The position numbers and the translations under genes are program-made. The notes beneath the pieces were generated by a model. It did no database searches. It worked only from the letters and a program-made list of their open reading frames with translations, and was not told where the DNA came from. Of a DNA stretch of 64,000 nucleotides, positions 26,669 to 39,599 are shown piece by piece. The stretch is from Pyxicephalus adspersus. Its lineage: Eukaryota; Chordata; Amphibia; Anura; Pyxicephalidae. The stretch is from the NCBI RefSeq assembly GCF_032062135.1, contig NC_092863.1, positions 19,073,536 to 19,137,535 on the forward strand, in the 5' to 3' direction. Position 1 is the first letter of the stretch, and every line of letters starts with the position of its first letter.

Positions 26669-29009
26669 CTGAACAAGCAAGAAAAACGGGGAGGCAAAAA
26701 TCCATAATCTGCATACATGTGTTAGGGAAGTGTCTTGGAGAGCATAAAATCCATTGGATTATCATGACAACAAAATAACTTAAGTGCATTAACAATATAT
26801 AACAATAGTATAGTGCCAAGGTGCTATATGCAGCCGGTAATACTGCACGGTACATGTACGGTAGATCCCCCTCCCTGCGCTGATCACCAGCTTTGACCAC
26901 CCTGTGCTGGAGAAGGTGTAACCTGTAACGTGTAACCCATATTTCTACAATCTTTTATTTGCAGAGAAATTGTCTAGATAGGCAGCAACATCCATTCTTC
27001 TATTGACCTGTGTATTTTGGCATCTTGAGTAATTACGCCTAAATTCATACATTCCAAGAAATCCAAAAACCGAACGATATAGGATATTAAAGACATTGTC
27101 TGTTTCCATGGTCACATAACTTTCATCACTGCAAAATAATGAGATAACCTTCATCCATATTATTTTTAGATGTTTCTTATGGTCACACAACGTAAGAGAC
27201 AAACAGGTATATCCCATACCTCATTTTCTAGAATTGGGAGTTTTTATGAGCAGATCTATAACTGCAGTACATATTTACTATCATTTAGTTTAGTTGTGTG
27301 CTTCCACTGACCTCACATCCTAAAATGAAAATAAAATTGTAACGAGTTTAATTTGGCATGAACAGGACTGGATTTTTACTGTTCTCATACATGTCTTGGA
27401 AATGCAGACATGCATGCACTAAATCCAGACACATAAACTGCTAAATTAAAAATGACATGCTTCTATTTTAGTGCATCCATGGTTATTAAGTATAAATAAT
27501 ATTCCTTCACAAGGACAGATGATTATATCAACATTTTAATCCTACCTTTTGTCTGCCTTCATGCCAAGGGAACAAGCATACTTGTGAATGTAACAGCCTT
27601 TGGTATGTATAGAACAATTTGGGTACATTGAAAAAATTATATATATGATAGAGTTGTACTTATTGTATAATGGAGCTGTACTTATTGTGTTTTTTGTAGT
27701 GCTGATACATCTACCAGCTGTACCAATTACATCCCTGAGGAAGCGGACATAGTCTGCGGAACGCGTCACATGATCTCATCATATGTAATGTGTACAATGT
27801 ATCTAGCCCATGTATGCTAAAATGTCAGTTAAACTCTTCCTGAAACTTGGTATAGGGGAAGAGGCATGTAAAATTTTATTGTTGCTTTTTAATAAAGGAA
27901 ATAAAAGACTGGTATCTCTTTGCTTTAGTATTCTTTAATGTATGTCGGGGATTGGCAGGATTACAAATGTTCGAAAACCAGACAATATTAATGATAAAAA
28001 ATATCAAAATAAGATGCTTTCTCCCAATCCTGGCTAGTGACAGTAAGGGTCGTCAATGAGAACAAATCAGAATGGTTCCCAATCCTGAGAGCAATATGTC
28101 ATCTTTGATGCAAGATGGGGGTCTATTTGACAAAACCCTGCAGAGGAACACTGCTAACTTCAGTCTGAAGCTCCATGTATTGAATAGTGCAATTGTCATC
28201 TACAGTTACATTACTAAAAATAATCATAAATACATATAAAAAGGAGTAAAATGAATATTTGTCAGCAGTACTTGTTTTAATATTCCAGTGTACCAAATAA
28301 CAACCTTGTATGTAATACATATGTATACTATTATTTAGGTGTGCAAAATTTGAGCAAAATTTGTCCTGGGTGTAGTAGGTAATAGTGATTTCTGGTCACA
28401 AAAGATGGAAGGCAGACCTTCACTAGGCAAAAGAAATATTAGGCTAAAAGTTAGTGGGGGATAGTAAGAACCAAGAGATGCCAGATACATTCTGAAACAA
28501 ATGATTGTGATTGTGTTGGACAAAAATCTAGTGTGTGTACAGTGATCCCCTAATGTTGTTCATTAATTGATCAATGAACGACTAAACTGGGACAACTGAG
28601 GTACTTTCCCTAATGATGGTGGATACAGAGTGATGCGCACCCCAGTCTCACCTCCACAGAACTGAACAGTGATGAGTATGGTGCTTACCTGTTCTAGTGA
28701 TATTCATTTAAAGTGAATGCATAGCCTAAAATTTTCAACTAAAGCAAATCCCTTGCCATAATGGAACACTCAATGTACAAGCACCTATTACCAGACTTAA
28801 ATATTGCCCCATAGGGGCAGGAAACATTTTAAGAAACTTTGTATGTATTTTGGCCTATTTGGGTTTTTTGTCAAAAAGAAGTTCTGCTTTAAGGGATTGT
28901 GTAGATATTTTAAGGTAAGCCAAATGAAATATGCTTTCAGGTGCTTCTAAGATCATTTAACTCATTGACGATTTGCTTTAATTTGCTGCTTTACTTAGGG
29001 GCCATATTT

Positions 29010-29132
29010 ATAGGGCAGTGAAACTGGAACATTCACTGGTGGAGAATCTTCCAAGTCCATATGTTTTGATGGCAGTAATTGATTCTCCACCAGTGAATGT
29101 CAGATTCCCTGCTTTATCAATAGACCCTTTTA
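29010..29132. repeat. Palindromic repeat, ACATTCACTGGTGGAGAATC family
   Basis: The arms ACATTCACTGGTGGAGAATC and GATTCTCCACCAGTGAATGT are perfect inverted copies around a loop of about 40 bases. Half-copies are at 13716 and 33083. Confidence 0.85.
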
Positions 29133-29504
29133 AGTGTATGTAAACCTAAAGTTAGGGACTACTTTCCTATATCCCTCACATTAAATCTTTTGTTTTTTAT
29201 TTATACAAGACACAGAAAACCTGGTGATTCTGCTAGTTCCCTTGAAAATGAAGTACTTCCAGCTGGTTCCTGACATTACTATCCACGAATGCAAATTCAC
29301 CCTGGCACAGTCAGGTTCTATCTTTCCTGCTCCCTGCAAGGTACAAAATGCCATGTCTGCTGTCCCATAACCACTTCATGACATTCCCCCACACCAAGCC
29401 AAGCTAATAGCTAATCTGCATTAGCAAAATCCGCCCCCTACCCCTCTGAGCTTGGAGAAGACGAGGGGGGAAAGTGGACAACTATATAGTACAACATTGT
29501 GTAT

Positions 29505-29540
29505 GTATATATATATGTTTTATATATATATATATATATA
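29505..29540. repeat. (TA)n tract abutting the assembly gap
   Basis: Alternating TA runs straight into the N block, so its true length is unknown. Confidence 0.9.
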
Positions 29541-29882
29541 NNNNNNNNNNNNNNNNNNNNNNNNNNNNNNNNNNNNNNNNNNNNNNNNNNNNNNNNNNNN
29601 NNNNNNNNNNNNNNNNNNNNNNNNNNNNNNNNNNNNNNNNNNNNNNNNNNNNNNNNNNNNNNNNNNNNNNNNNNNNNNNNNNNNNNNNNNNNNNNNNNNN
29701 NNNNNNNNNNNNNNNNNNNNNNNNNNNNNNNNNNNNNNNNNNNNNNNNNNNNNNNNNNNNNNNNNNNNNNNNNNNNNNNNNNNNNNNNNNNNNNNNNNNN
29801 NNNNNNNNNNNNNNNNNNNNNNNNNNNNNNNNNNNNNNNNNNNNNNNNNNNNNNNNNNNNNNNNNNNNNNNNNNNNNNNNNN
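29541..29882. other. Assembly gap (342 N)
   Basis: Undetermined bases. Any long apparent ORF across it is meaningless. Confidence 1.
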
Positions 29883-30714
29883 CAACCTCAGCTGTGTTTA
29901 GCAAAAGATTTCCTCTGCAAATTGTGCAAACCGCCCCCTTCAAGCCTCCGTACTGCACAGAGCAAGCAGGGAAGCCTGTTCGTATCTAGGAGGCGTCCCT
30001 ATGTTGGATATCCTTGCCACTACCTGTACTCTGCATTCTTGATCATAGTCTAACATAAAGGCTTAAAATGCATTAGTTAGTTACAAAAGAATTATCAAGC
30101 TTCTTCAACATTCATTTATTAATTCAGGGAATATATACATATCTGATGGACTTTTGTTTGGCTTGCAGCCTTTCAATACAGGCTATAAAAATACAAAAAA
30201 ATAGCTCAAAAGGACTTAAAAGCAGCTTGAAGCAACTCCTTGAGCAACTCAAATGGGAATTAAAGCATCTCAAGAGCACCTCAAACTATCCTGCGCTAGA
30301 CTCAATTCTACAGAAGCCGTAGGGGTAATTGTAAATCTGCTTGGAATGTGTACCTAGCTTAGCTTGCAGAAAGAAAATATATGGAATTTTAAAGGATACT
30401 ATAAGCGGCCTAATTTTTTTTTTAGGCACGTCACGACATATTGGACTATTCTTTTGAACAATGACTTTATTACAAAGCAATATAAAACTACTTTTATTGG
30501 TTAGAAGTATCAACTGCGAAATGCCAACAATCTAAGGAAATTTTATAACCACTTTATTTGAAAGGATTTCAAAAGGCTTTTATTTTAAAGTATTTTTAAG
30601 GTAAAAGCTTTATAGGTTGAAAAAAAATCTGTATGTAGTAATTTAGCGTGCAATCAATATAAAAAGTTAAAAATGCCTCTTTTCAGCACATAAAGCTACA
30701 TTTATTACAATCTA

Positions 30715-31203
<489 letters not shown>

Positions 31204-31629
31204 CTGAAAGATAAAGAAATGACTGTGATCTGTACAGGTATCACACTGAGAAAGAACGTCAGGATATTAACCACAACTATGCATGTGACTTCCAATATCA
31301 CACAAAGCGTGACACTTGTGAGAAGTTTGATAGAATTAATATTGCCGTATTCCCATGAAGGACCACAGCCCTTTCTCAGTGATCACATATAATAGGGATT
31401 AGGTTGTCACATACAAAGAGACACTGTCATCTTTCTCAATGTTAGTATAGGGACTTTGTAAATGGCCTTCCTCAAAATCCAAATAATTACCTTCACAGCA
31501 ATTTGACCCTTCTCCAGCGTATAATCTGTAATATCAATATTGGATGCTACGTGGGGCCGTGGTGCCATTCCTTTGATCACGTGACAGCACTCAGGTTAAA
31601 CAAATGGCTGGTAGAAAATCCCATGCATG

Positions 31630-31785
31630 CCCATACCTGGAGAAGATAGACTATCATGGGAGAACCTGGGTGATCCAACAAACCTGGAATAGATTTCCTA
31701 AAATGATTTGTTATTAGTTGGCAAATATTTCCAGTACTGGACCATTCCAAGGTTTGCCAGATCACCCAGGTTCTCCCATGATATG
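31630..31785. repeat. Palindromic MITE, diverged copy with loop
   Basis: GGGAGAACCTGGGTGATCCA and TGCCAGATCACCCAGGTTCTCCC are inverted around a loop containing TGGAATAGATTTCC and ATTTCCAGTACTGGACCATTCC. Confidence 0.75.
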
Positions 31786-32607
31786 CCCTTTGGAAACTGA
31801 CTGCAGTAATCCTGCCAATTTCTTCCTTCTACAAACCATCAAACAAGTTCAAATCAATATACCAGATTCAGCCATCTTTTCCTTTTTATCTCCTCCTCTT
31901 TGAATATAATACAAAACCCAGAAACTTTAGTAATCTGTTCTCCCTTGGGAGTATAACGATTTTAGTACAAGTACTGCATCAGAACCAACAGTATCCAGTG
32001 TTCCGTTTGGAAAACATTATCACAATATCTCAACTACTTTAATGTATCATTCACCTGCAACCCTGTATCAAAACTATTTCAACATTGCCACCACGATCAT
32101 ACTCAATGGCTCTGATCTACCACCAATATAAGTCTCTGTGATGTCCCCTGAAGAAGACTAAATGGCGAAACGTGTCGGGTATTTGAGTGTTATTGACTAG
32201 ATATGGTTATTGATCATATGTAGACTATGTAATATGATCACTTGCACTGTTTTATGCCTACTTATCACAAGTAGTTGAGCTTTGTTTAGTTGCGAAACCT
32301 TTATAATTTATGATTTTCTTGAACACAGGTTGCTGTAAAGAGCCCTTCTTTCAGCTTCTTCTCCTATATATTTGTCTACTGAGGTGGGTGGAGTGGTTCA
32401 CAGTGATTACTGTAAGTATTCCAGTATAGTCTTAAGCCTTAGGTTGACACACTAGTTTTTATAGTTCCCATATTATAATGGGAAATGCAACAGGAGTATT
32501 AAATGGGCAAATATGGACAGAAATTCTATATCTCTAAGGACCAGAATTATGGCAATAACCTGCCTTGCATCAATTTTGGTTGAACTGACTCTTTAAAATG
32601 TATGTTT

Positions 32608-32611
<4 letters not shown>

Positions 32612-32652
<41 letters not shown>
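32612..32652. repeat. (TA)n microsatellite
   Basis: About 40 bases of alternating TA. Confidence 0.95.
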
Positions 32653-32657
<5 letters not shown>

Positions 32658-33082
32658 ACAAATGTAGGTTTTATTAATTTTATAAATATATATATAACAA
32701 ACGTATGTTTTAGACACAGCCCTTCTGTTTTCCTATGAGTTGATTTCCCTTTAATTAAAGTTAATCTTTGGGTAAAATCAAAGTTATGCTTACAGTCACA
32801 CAAAGGGTGTCTCCACAACACAAAATGTCACAGAAGAGGAGAATGCTAGAGAATCCAGGGATAAGATACGTAAAACCGATATTTATGTTCCCCTAAACCG
32901 AAACAAGCATTTAACCCTCACAGTACAGAGAAAGATCTAACTAAATTGTACCTTGAGTTCAACTTTAATACCCACCACTGTACAATGATCTCTGTTCACA
33001 CATTGCCAGGACATCATTCTGTAGTTTCCTTTACCCTTACAGGTTTCTACTCTGCCCAACTACGAATGCTTAGAAATCCGAC

Positions 33083-33135
33083 ATTCCCTGGTGGAGAATC
33101 TATTACTGCCATTGAAACGCATTGACTTCTTGGAC
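33083..33135. repeat. Half-copy of the GGTGGAGAATC palindromic repeat
   Basis: Contains ACATTCCCTGGTGGAGAATC and TACTGCCATTGAAACGC, shared with 13716-13802. Confidence 0.6.
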
Positions 33136-33783
33136 TTGATGTAACAATCTTATATTTACATCCAAAGCTTATCATGATGACATAGAACACATATGTAACA
33201 GTTACTTTTAGTTCACAATGAAATATTTACCAATTTTGTACAAATTAGGAACATGGTAAGTAAAACCTATGGAATGTATTATTTAGTTGCTCGCCCACTA
33301 AATAATGGTCCCAATCTCCTCCTAGGTTATTGCTGGAACTTGTTTTGCCATCTGCAAGCCTCTATTTATTGTAGATGTATTATTTTATAAATAAAAGTTA
33401 ACAATAATAATAAGCTAATACTAACAAACTGAATTAGGACCTTCTGTCAATGTTTGAACATCTAATCATTAGTATTTATTATAAAACGCTACCTAATATA
33501 TCAGTGCTTTGTCAATAAAAGTTAAAAATAATAATATGTTAATAATAATAGATCTACTTAGACACAGTAATAAATGATGACCTTGGATGTGTCACTTAAA
33601 TGTAACAATTATTCTTTTATTGGAATCATATTGGTCCCTAAATCCTGAAGAATAGGGAATTATCATTATATAAAGACAAGTATGATACATTGGTATGTGG
33701 AAGCTTTATCTATATTCTAGTTTGATAGCACATAGATGATAATAAGAAGAATTCCTGCACATAGTGAATAAAGCTCAGCTTAC

Positions 33784-34157
33784 CCTTCTCGTAAGTCCTA
33801 GCAGGAGGCCTTGCTGTGATCTCATGGTACCCGTGTTCTTCATCATCAGCACCCCTAGTCATGATGGGGAGAAGAGTCTTCTATGGGCTGGGCCATACCA
33901 TTATCGCGTGCACCCCTCTTCACGCTCCTCATCCCCCCCGCACACATAAAGCCGCCCGCTAGTCCCCGCCGATCTGACTGCTCTCCATCACTCCCAGATG
34001 CCTTTTGAACTGGCGCGCGACAGGCTGCTGTCTCAGCAGTTGCGGACGGACTGCGCAAGCGCGGCTCTTTAACCCTTGCCTGGGGGGGCAGCATCGCCTT
34101 GGAGATGTACCATAGCAACAGACACAGAAGAAATAAAGATTTACTCCCACTTAGCAA
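33784..34157 (-). promoter_or_regulatory. KCNK15: GC-rich candidate promoter and non-coding first exon of the TASK channel gene
   Basis: This is a GC-rich, CpG-containing stretch in otherwise AT-rich DNA, densest at about 33900-34090. On the minus strand it ends in a good donor (GAGAAGG then GTAAGCT, with GT at 33783-33782). That donor could splice to the acceptor at 31204-31210 in front of the first coding exon. The 5' boundary is not visible. An initiating non-coding exon is an inference from GC content, strand and splice signal; no clear TATA box was seen. Confidence 0.5.
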
Positions 34158-34314
34158 CAGATAACCAGTGTGTGCCAGATTCGAGGGGGGTCACGTGGGG
34201 AGGATCTCATTTTCATTAGTAAATACAACAGAGGAACTTACATTTTTTTGGGAGGAAATTAGTTGCTTTAAACTGAAGGGGGTAAAGATTTGTCAAAGTC
34301 TAAAAGAATAATAT

Positions 34315-34905
34315 TTAATGTACAGCGCTGTGTAATATGTTGAAGTTATATAAATCTTGTTTATAAATATTAATATTACTTTTATGCATTTTCTATAGCA
34401 CCATCATATTACGCAGTGCTTTGCAGGAGTATATCATGTCAATAACATATCACAATGCCAAACCTGACAAATGCCCCCAAATTATGGAGTTACTGTCCTT
34501 GTTTTAGATCCAAGATCCTCCTCAAGTGTCCCCTTTTTGGGTGGATATATACACCTGTATTAAAATGTGTTACTTCCCCCACCTCCTAGATTGTAAGCTC
34601 TTCGGGGCAGAGTCCTCTTGTGTCACTGTATCCGTCATTTGTAACCCCTATTTAATGTACAGCGCTGCGTAATATGTTGGCGCTAAATAAACCCTGTTTA
34701 TAATTATTATTTTACTTTTATGTATTTTCTATAGCACCATCATTAAAATGTGTATTAAAATGTGTTACTTCCCCCACCTCCTAGATTGTAAGCTCTTCGG
34801 GGCAGAGTCCTCTTGTGTCACTGTCTGTATCCGTCATTTGTAACCCCTATTTAATGTACATCGCTGCGTAATATGTTGGCGCTATATAAATCATGTTTAT
34901 TAACA
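34315..34905 (+). repeat. Three L2/MIR-like 3' tails, two in a tandem duplication
   Basis: The tail GTACAGCGCTG..TAATATGTTGG occurs at about 34321, 34657 and 34857. The last two are preceded by TAGATTGTAAGCTCTTCGGG and by the shared lead GTGTTACTTCCCCCACCTCC. TTTCTATAGCACCATCAT precedes the second and third copies. The form matches the 3' end of L2/MIR-type elements in vertebrates. Confidence 0.8.
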
Positions 34906-34975
34906 ATTTAACTGTAATAAAGTATTACTTTTTCACAAAACCTTCATCCACCTTTTAAATTATTTATCTGGATTT

Positions 34976-35447
34976 TTAACCTGGGCGGTTCATTTCTGTC
35001 CGGATTTATTTGTCTAAAAGCAGTACATCGTCCTTCATGAAAATGTATTTTACTGTAATATTTATTAGTATAAGGTTTAAAACACAAAATCATGTCACAA
35101 TAATAAATTTTAAAAAATCTCTTTAATAATACATTTTGACGTGATTTTGTGTTACAAACTTTTTTATGCTCATACTAATATATTATACTGTAACATACAT
35201 TTTCATGAAAGACGATGTACTGCTTTTAGACATATAAATCCAGAGTATTGCATTCAATGTTATTTTATATTGAATGCAAAATATTTGAAATTCCCGTCAT
35301 GCCCCAGCGCACTCGCCGGGGGGGGACAGATCAAGGAAGAGGACGCAGCCCAAGGATGGCAGGACACTGGAGGACGCCGATGGGACCAGGTAAGTCTTTA
35401 TTTTTTAATTTATTAGCTACCTTGAGTGTGGCTGGCTGTTACCGCTT
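34976..35447. mobile_element. Diverged copy of the TTAA-flanked MITE
   Basis: It starts TTAACCTGGGCGGTTCATTT and repeats internal blocks of 22651-23215 (TGTCTAAAAGC.GTACAT, AAACACAAAATCATGT, ATGTACTGCTTTTA). The right terminus has decayed after GTTACCGCTTTCAG. Confidence 0.75.
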
Positions 35448-36029
35448 TCAGGTGTTGGTAGCTATGAAAAAAAAAGGATTTGGTTCAACCAATAATTTTT
35501 TTGGGCATTGGTTTTCTATGGTCAGGGGATGTGGCAGGGGTCGTTTGTCTACATAGAGATAGATAGTGATCCATCTGCAAAGGAGCGAGGTACAGAACAC
35601 ATACAAGGTTCTCTCCTTATATCTTTGTGGACATTGTACTAGGTGATGTCTGCTCTGCAATAAAACAAACTTACCCACCTGCTCACATTTATTTAACTAA
35701 ACTCATGTCTCTATGCTCCGTCACATCTTCACTTGGTCTCCTTGTGGGTTCAGGATCTTGGCTAGGGAAGAATGATATAACTCACATGCACAGCTTAGTG
35801 TAATCTATACAGAAGAGTCCTCTATAGGCGGGTAGGTCTGTTTTATTGGAGAAGGGGCATCTTCTATCCCATTTACAACAAATAACCTGCCTGCTCACAA
35901 CCTTTCATTGCTTAAGTTTAGTAAGTAACTTTGGTAATATTTAAAACAAATATTAATATTATTTTTATTATTATTATTATTATTACTAGTATAAATAATA
36001 ATAAACAGATTGAAAGTTGGTAATGGTTG

Positions 36030-36366
36030 CCTATAAGGCACACGTGAAATGGTTCTCATCTGATATCATCCCTGAGCCGATTATCAGATGAGAACCATTG
36101 CACGTGTGTATGTAGTCTGTGTACAGTGCTCGTCGTCCATCGCCCAAACGACCGTCCTGGCAGATAATGGACGAAGAAAGATTGTAACAGAAGTGAAGGG
36201 GGAGAGAGCGCAGCAGGGTGCCGCTCCGTCTTTCTCCCCCTCCCCTCTCTATAGAGAAGAATGGTGCTGTACAGCACTCATTCATGCATCGTGCAGTCAT
36301 TTGTCCTTGGAAAGGATTGTGAAAGATCCTTTCTTATAACAATTATTGCACGTGTGTACCCAGCCT
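36030..36366. mobile_element. MITE with GCACACGTG / CACGTGTGTAC termini
   Basis: The left end TAAGGCACACGTGAAATGGTT and the right end ATTGCACGTGTGTACCCAGC plus CTTA are inverted. The first 90 bases also contain a perfect inverted pair AATGGTTCTCATCTGATA / TATCAGATGAGAACCATT. Confidence 0.75.
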
Positions 36367-36598
36367 TATGCCAAGCGGGAAGCCACAGGGTAAAATTAGA
36401 TTCACAACCCACAGATTTTGGCTGGTACAAATTGGGCTACAGTTTGACGGCAGGGTCTGAATGTAGAAATTAGAGCAACTGCCCTTTTTTAATTTTCCAT
36501 TTCTTAAAACTTTTATAATATTCTTTTTTATTTACTAAGGTAATGAGATGCCTCGAGACAGCTAAATTGGTCGTTCAAAGTATTATTACTATTTAAAA

Positions 36599-36835
36599 CA
36601 GTGGTTGCCAACCTTTTCGGACCCACTAAATGCACAGAATCCAGACCCCGCATGCCTGGGGAGACGTGTGTCATTTGGTGACGTCATGATACCAGAACCT
36701 GTACACTCAGCTCAGACCTGCGATAGGAGAGTAGGCGGGTCGTCTCCATACGGGGGACATGGTCTGCGGCTCTGGCCGGTGCACCCCACATCAGGGTCCT
36801 TCTCCTGATCCCACCAGTCAGAATCACCTGTTGCA
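36599..36835 (+). mobile_element. hAT-type MITE, family B, truncated
   Basis: It starts CAGTGGTTGCCAACCTTTTC and shares GACCTGCGATAGGAGAGT and GGTCTGCGGCTCTGGCCGGT with the complete copy at 62091-62444. The right inverted repeat is not found. Confidence 0.7.
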
Positions 36836-37004
36836 GCTGCTAAATTAAAATGTATGTCAAGCCAAAAACCTTTTTATATTTATAGATTGAATAGGTAAGG
36901 CTTTGTTAAAGAGATTTACCAACACTTCCTGTCCTGCTGACAATGTTTTACCAGACAGTAACTCCCCAACAGCAACATATATAATATATATATAATATAA
37001 TTAA

Positions 37005-37199
37005 AATGATAATACACTTTCATCAGTGAAGCAGGGTGATCCAGCAAACCTGAAATGGATTTCTTAAAATCATTTGCTATTTGTTAGCAAAAGTTTTAAA
37101 TCCTGGACCAGATCCATTCCAGGTTTACTGGATCACCCAGCTTCAATGATGAAAGTGTAACGTCTCCAACCTTGGAGAGCTTTAATAAATAAGGCCCAA
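37005..37199. repeat. Palindromic MITE with loop
   Basis: ACACTTTCATCAGTGAAGC and GCTTCAATGATGAAAGTGT are the outer blocks visible. The loop holds ATTTGCTATTTGTTAGCAAA. The right end is the family's GAGAGCTTTAATAAAT. Confidence 0.85.
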
Positions 37200-37204
37200 T
37201 CACT

Positions 37205-37510
37205 GCAATATTCACAGGCCCTGTGGCTGCAAAACAAGCCCAAATCATTACCCTCCACTGTCATGCTTTATAGTTGGCATGACGTGTTTGTGCTAATATG
37301 CTTTGTTTGATTTTCGCCAAACATCATGCACACATTATGGCCAAACAACTCCACTTTGGTCTCATCTGTTCAAATGTTCCAAAAGTTTTTTGGTTTGTTC
37401 AGGTGCAACTTTTCAAGCCTAAGCTGTGCTGTTATGTTTTCCTCTCCTTTTAGAGAGGAAAAGCTTTATCCTGACAACACTTCTGAAAAAAACCTACTTG
37501 TTCTTTTTTT
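37205..37510 (-). pseudogene. Transposase remnant, probably Tc1-like
   Basis: The minus strand reads DETKVELFGHNV with stops and frame breaks around it, like the second catalytic block of Tc1-type transposases. The plus-strand phrase TTTGGTCTCATCTGTTCAAA is familiar from such decayed copies. Family assignment is uncertain. Confidence 0.5.
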
Positions 37511-38067
37511 AATTTTACTATTCTATATATGTTATAATCTTTGAGGAAAAGAGTTCTTTACTATTACCCACATATATGAAGATTATTACCCGTTTTAGAA
37601 AAATAGGCTAAATTAGTTGACAATAGCCTGTGTATCTGAGAAAGATATGTTGAATTAGCACAGACAGTATGTACAACAATTAAGTTTTTTGTTGTGTGTA
37701 TACTTATTGGGCCACTGTTATGTGTATCCTTAGATGGATACTACAAGTCCACCTGATAGCAAATTCATGATGTGCACTGATGGGTTAATTATTGTTTCCT
37801 ATTGATAGCAATCACAGGTGGTAATTGACACATTACAGGAAGAAGGGTTTAATGGATCTTCTACTGAGAGAAACACAGAGGTGATTGAAGCAGACTATTG
37901 ATTAAATAATAAGTGTTTTTCTCATTAACAGAGAACTGCTGTTCTTTGAAATAAGAGATTGGTTTTCAGGACAATATGATGGAGTGATCTGTCTGGTCAG
38001 TTGTCTCCATTTCTTCCATATTAAGATATCCTAAGGCTGATCTAGTTCAGATTTGAGAATGTGAATA

Positions 38068-38102
<35 letters not shown>
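38068..38102. repeat. (TA)n microsatellite
   Basis: Alternating TA for about 34 bases. Confidence 0.95.
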
Positions 38103-38106
<4 letters not shown>

Positions 38107-38621
38107 TGCTTTCAATAAATGGCCCTCTTGTTGGTTTAAAGGCAAATGCTTTATTAATTGGTAATGATGGAGATATATTTTCAATAATGAACAAATGCAG
38201 TCTATTACTGTCTTTTCCTTTCAAAAATAAAACCAAAGAAATAAAATCTGTTACTATGAAAGTTTAATGATTTTTAGTATTTTTGTGACCCTAAATTCTT
38301 GGGCTCTCACTGCCATCTTGTATCTTTGGATATGGATTTTACATCTTTTAGATTTTGGACAACACCATCTTTGGTCTGAAGGCACAAAGGAAAGTTCAGT
38401 TCATTGTCCTATTTGCCATACACATTTATTAAATATTAAATTTATTAAATTATTATCTAAAGACGAATAGCAATGGACCAGCTGGGAGCCGTACGACTAT
38501 TTTAAATACCAGGGTTCATTTGCAATGTCTGTTTTTTTACATTGTGAACCAATCCAGCCTTTATTATATTGTATATGTGTGTGTGTATAGTGAACTGTAA
38601 AAATTCGTGTTCCTAAACCAG

Positions 38622-38875
38622 GCTTTTTCCAGAGGGTTGCTAAGGGTTCTTTGAGCAATATTCAATGCGTACCTCTCAGGTCAGATGAAGTACTACCAAT
38701 GATCTTTTTGTATATCTGTAAGGGTGACATTCTTCCCAGTGGCCAGCATTGTAAGAGGCATTCTTCTTACTGACCCCCATGCTAAAATATTGGGAGCTGT
38801 TGATATAGGAGATATAGCAGGAGTTTCCTGAGAAAATAAAGTTATTTTAGGGGTTCTTCCATGTTAAAAATGCCA
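38622..38875 (+). repeat. GGGTTCCTC family copy
   Basis: It has AACCAGGCTTTTTCCAGAGG, GGGTTCTTTGAGCAAT, GGTGACATTCTTCCCAGTGG and GGGGTTCTTCCATGTTAAAA in the family order. Confidence 0.65.
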
Positions 38876-39477
38876 AAAAGATCAAGAAACTTGTGTGTGC
38901 ATTGTTGAGATGTGCACTTGGTTTTGTGTATAATGCTAAATGATGTGTACTTTAGTGGTATAAAAATAACACATAAGCACAAATGATTTGAAAAACATAA
39001 AATTACCAAAATTACACATCATCAAGCGACGTTTTAATGATGCATAATGATGACTGCGGCAAAGGGTGGTAATTGTTTGAACACACAATATGTTAATATT
39101 TTAGCAAGTTATGAAATGAGTTGACATATTGTATAGATGTCTGATATGAGAATAAGGTGATTTTTAGCCACCAACAGGCCATATATTTTCACCAGATGGA
39201 ACGTTGGATACATGGGTGGGAATAAATGTGTTTTAGGTCTTTTGTATTAAAAAAAGAACTGAGCAACAGTCAAGTTCTCTTTCACTATTTTCTCTTTTCT
39301 TACTTTTTTAACACTTACATTAATATTAGTATTTTCAAAGCAAATAAGCTTTCTTTAATTTTGGCACACAATTTAGATACTGTTTACATTCTAAAAACCC
39401 AAATCCCGATCTGTCTTCAATTCCTAAAAACTAAACTAGTCAAGATCAGACACTTCTAGGTTGAATATATATATTTG

Positions 39478-39482
<5 letters not shown>

Positions 39483-39521
<39 letters not shown>
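39483..39521. repeat. (TA)n microsatellite
   Basis: Alternating TA for about 38 bases. Confidence 0.95.
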
Positions 39522-39524
<3 letters not shown>

Positions 39525-39599
39525 TTACCTACCTTATTCTCAATTTATCACTTTGTATATAGACTAGGGATTGTGTAATTTTAGTTAAATTTTTGGAGA

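Noticed and set aside
29452..30053. Long apparent reading frames across 29541-29882 on both strands
   Set aside because: They run through undetermined bases; the flanks encode only TA-repeat peptides.
35290..35400. GC-rich patch with a GTAAGT as a promoter/exon
   Set aside because: It is the interior of a TTAA-type MITE; the parallel patch occurs at 22965-23095.
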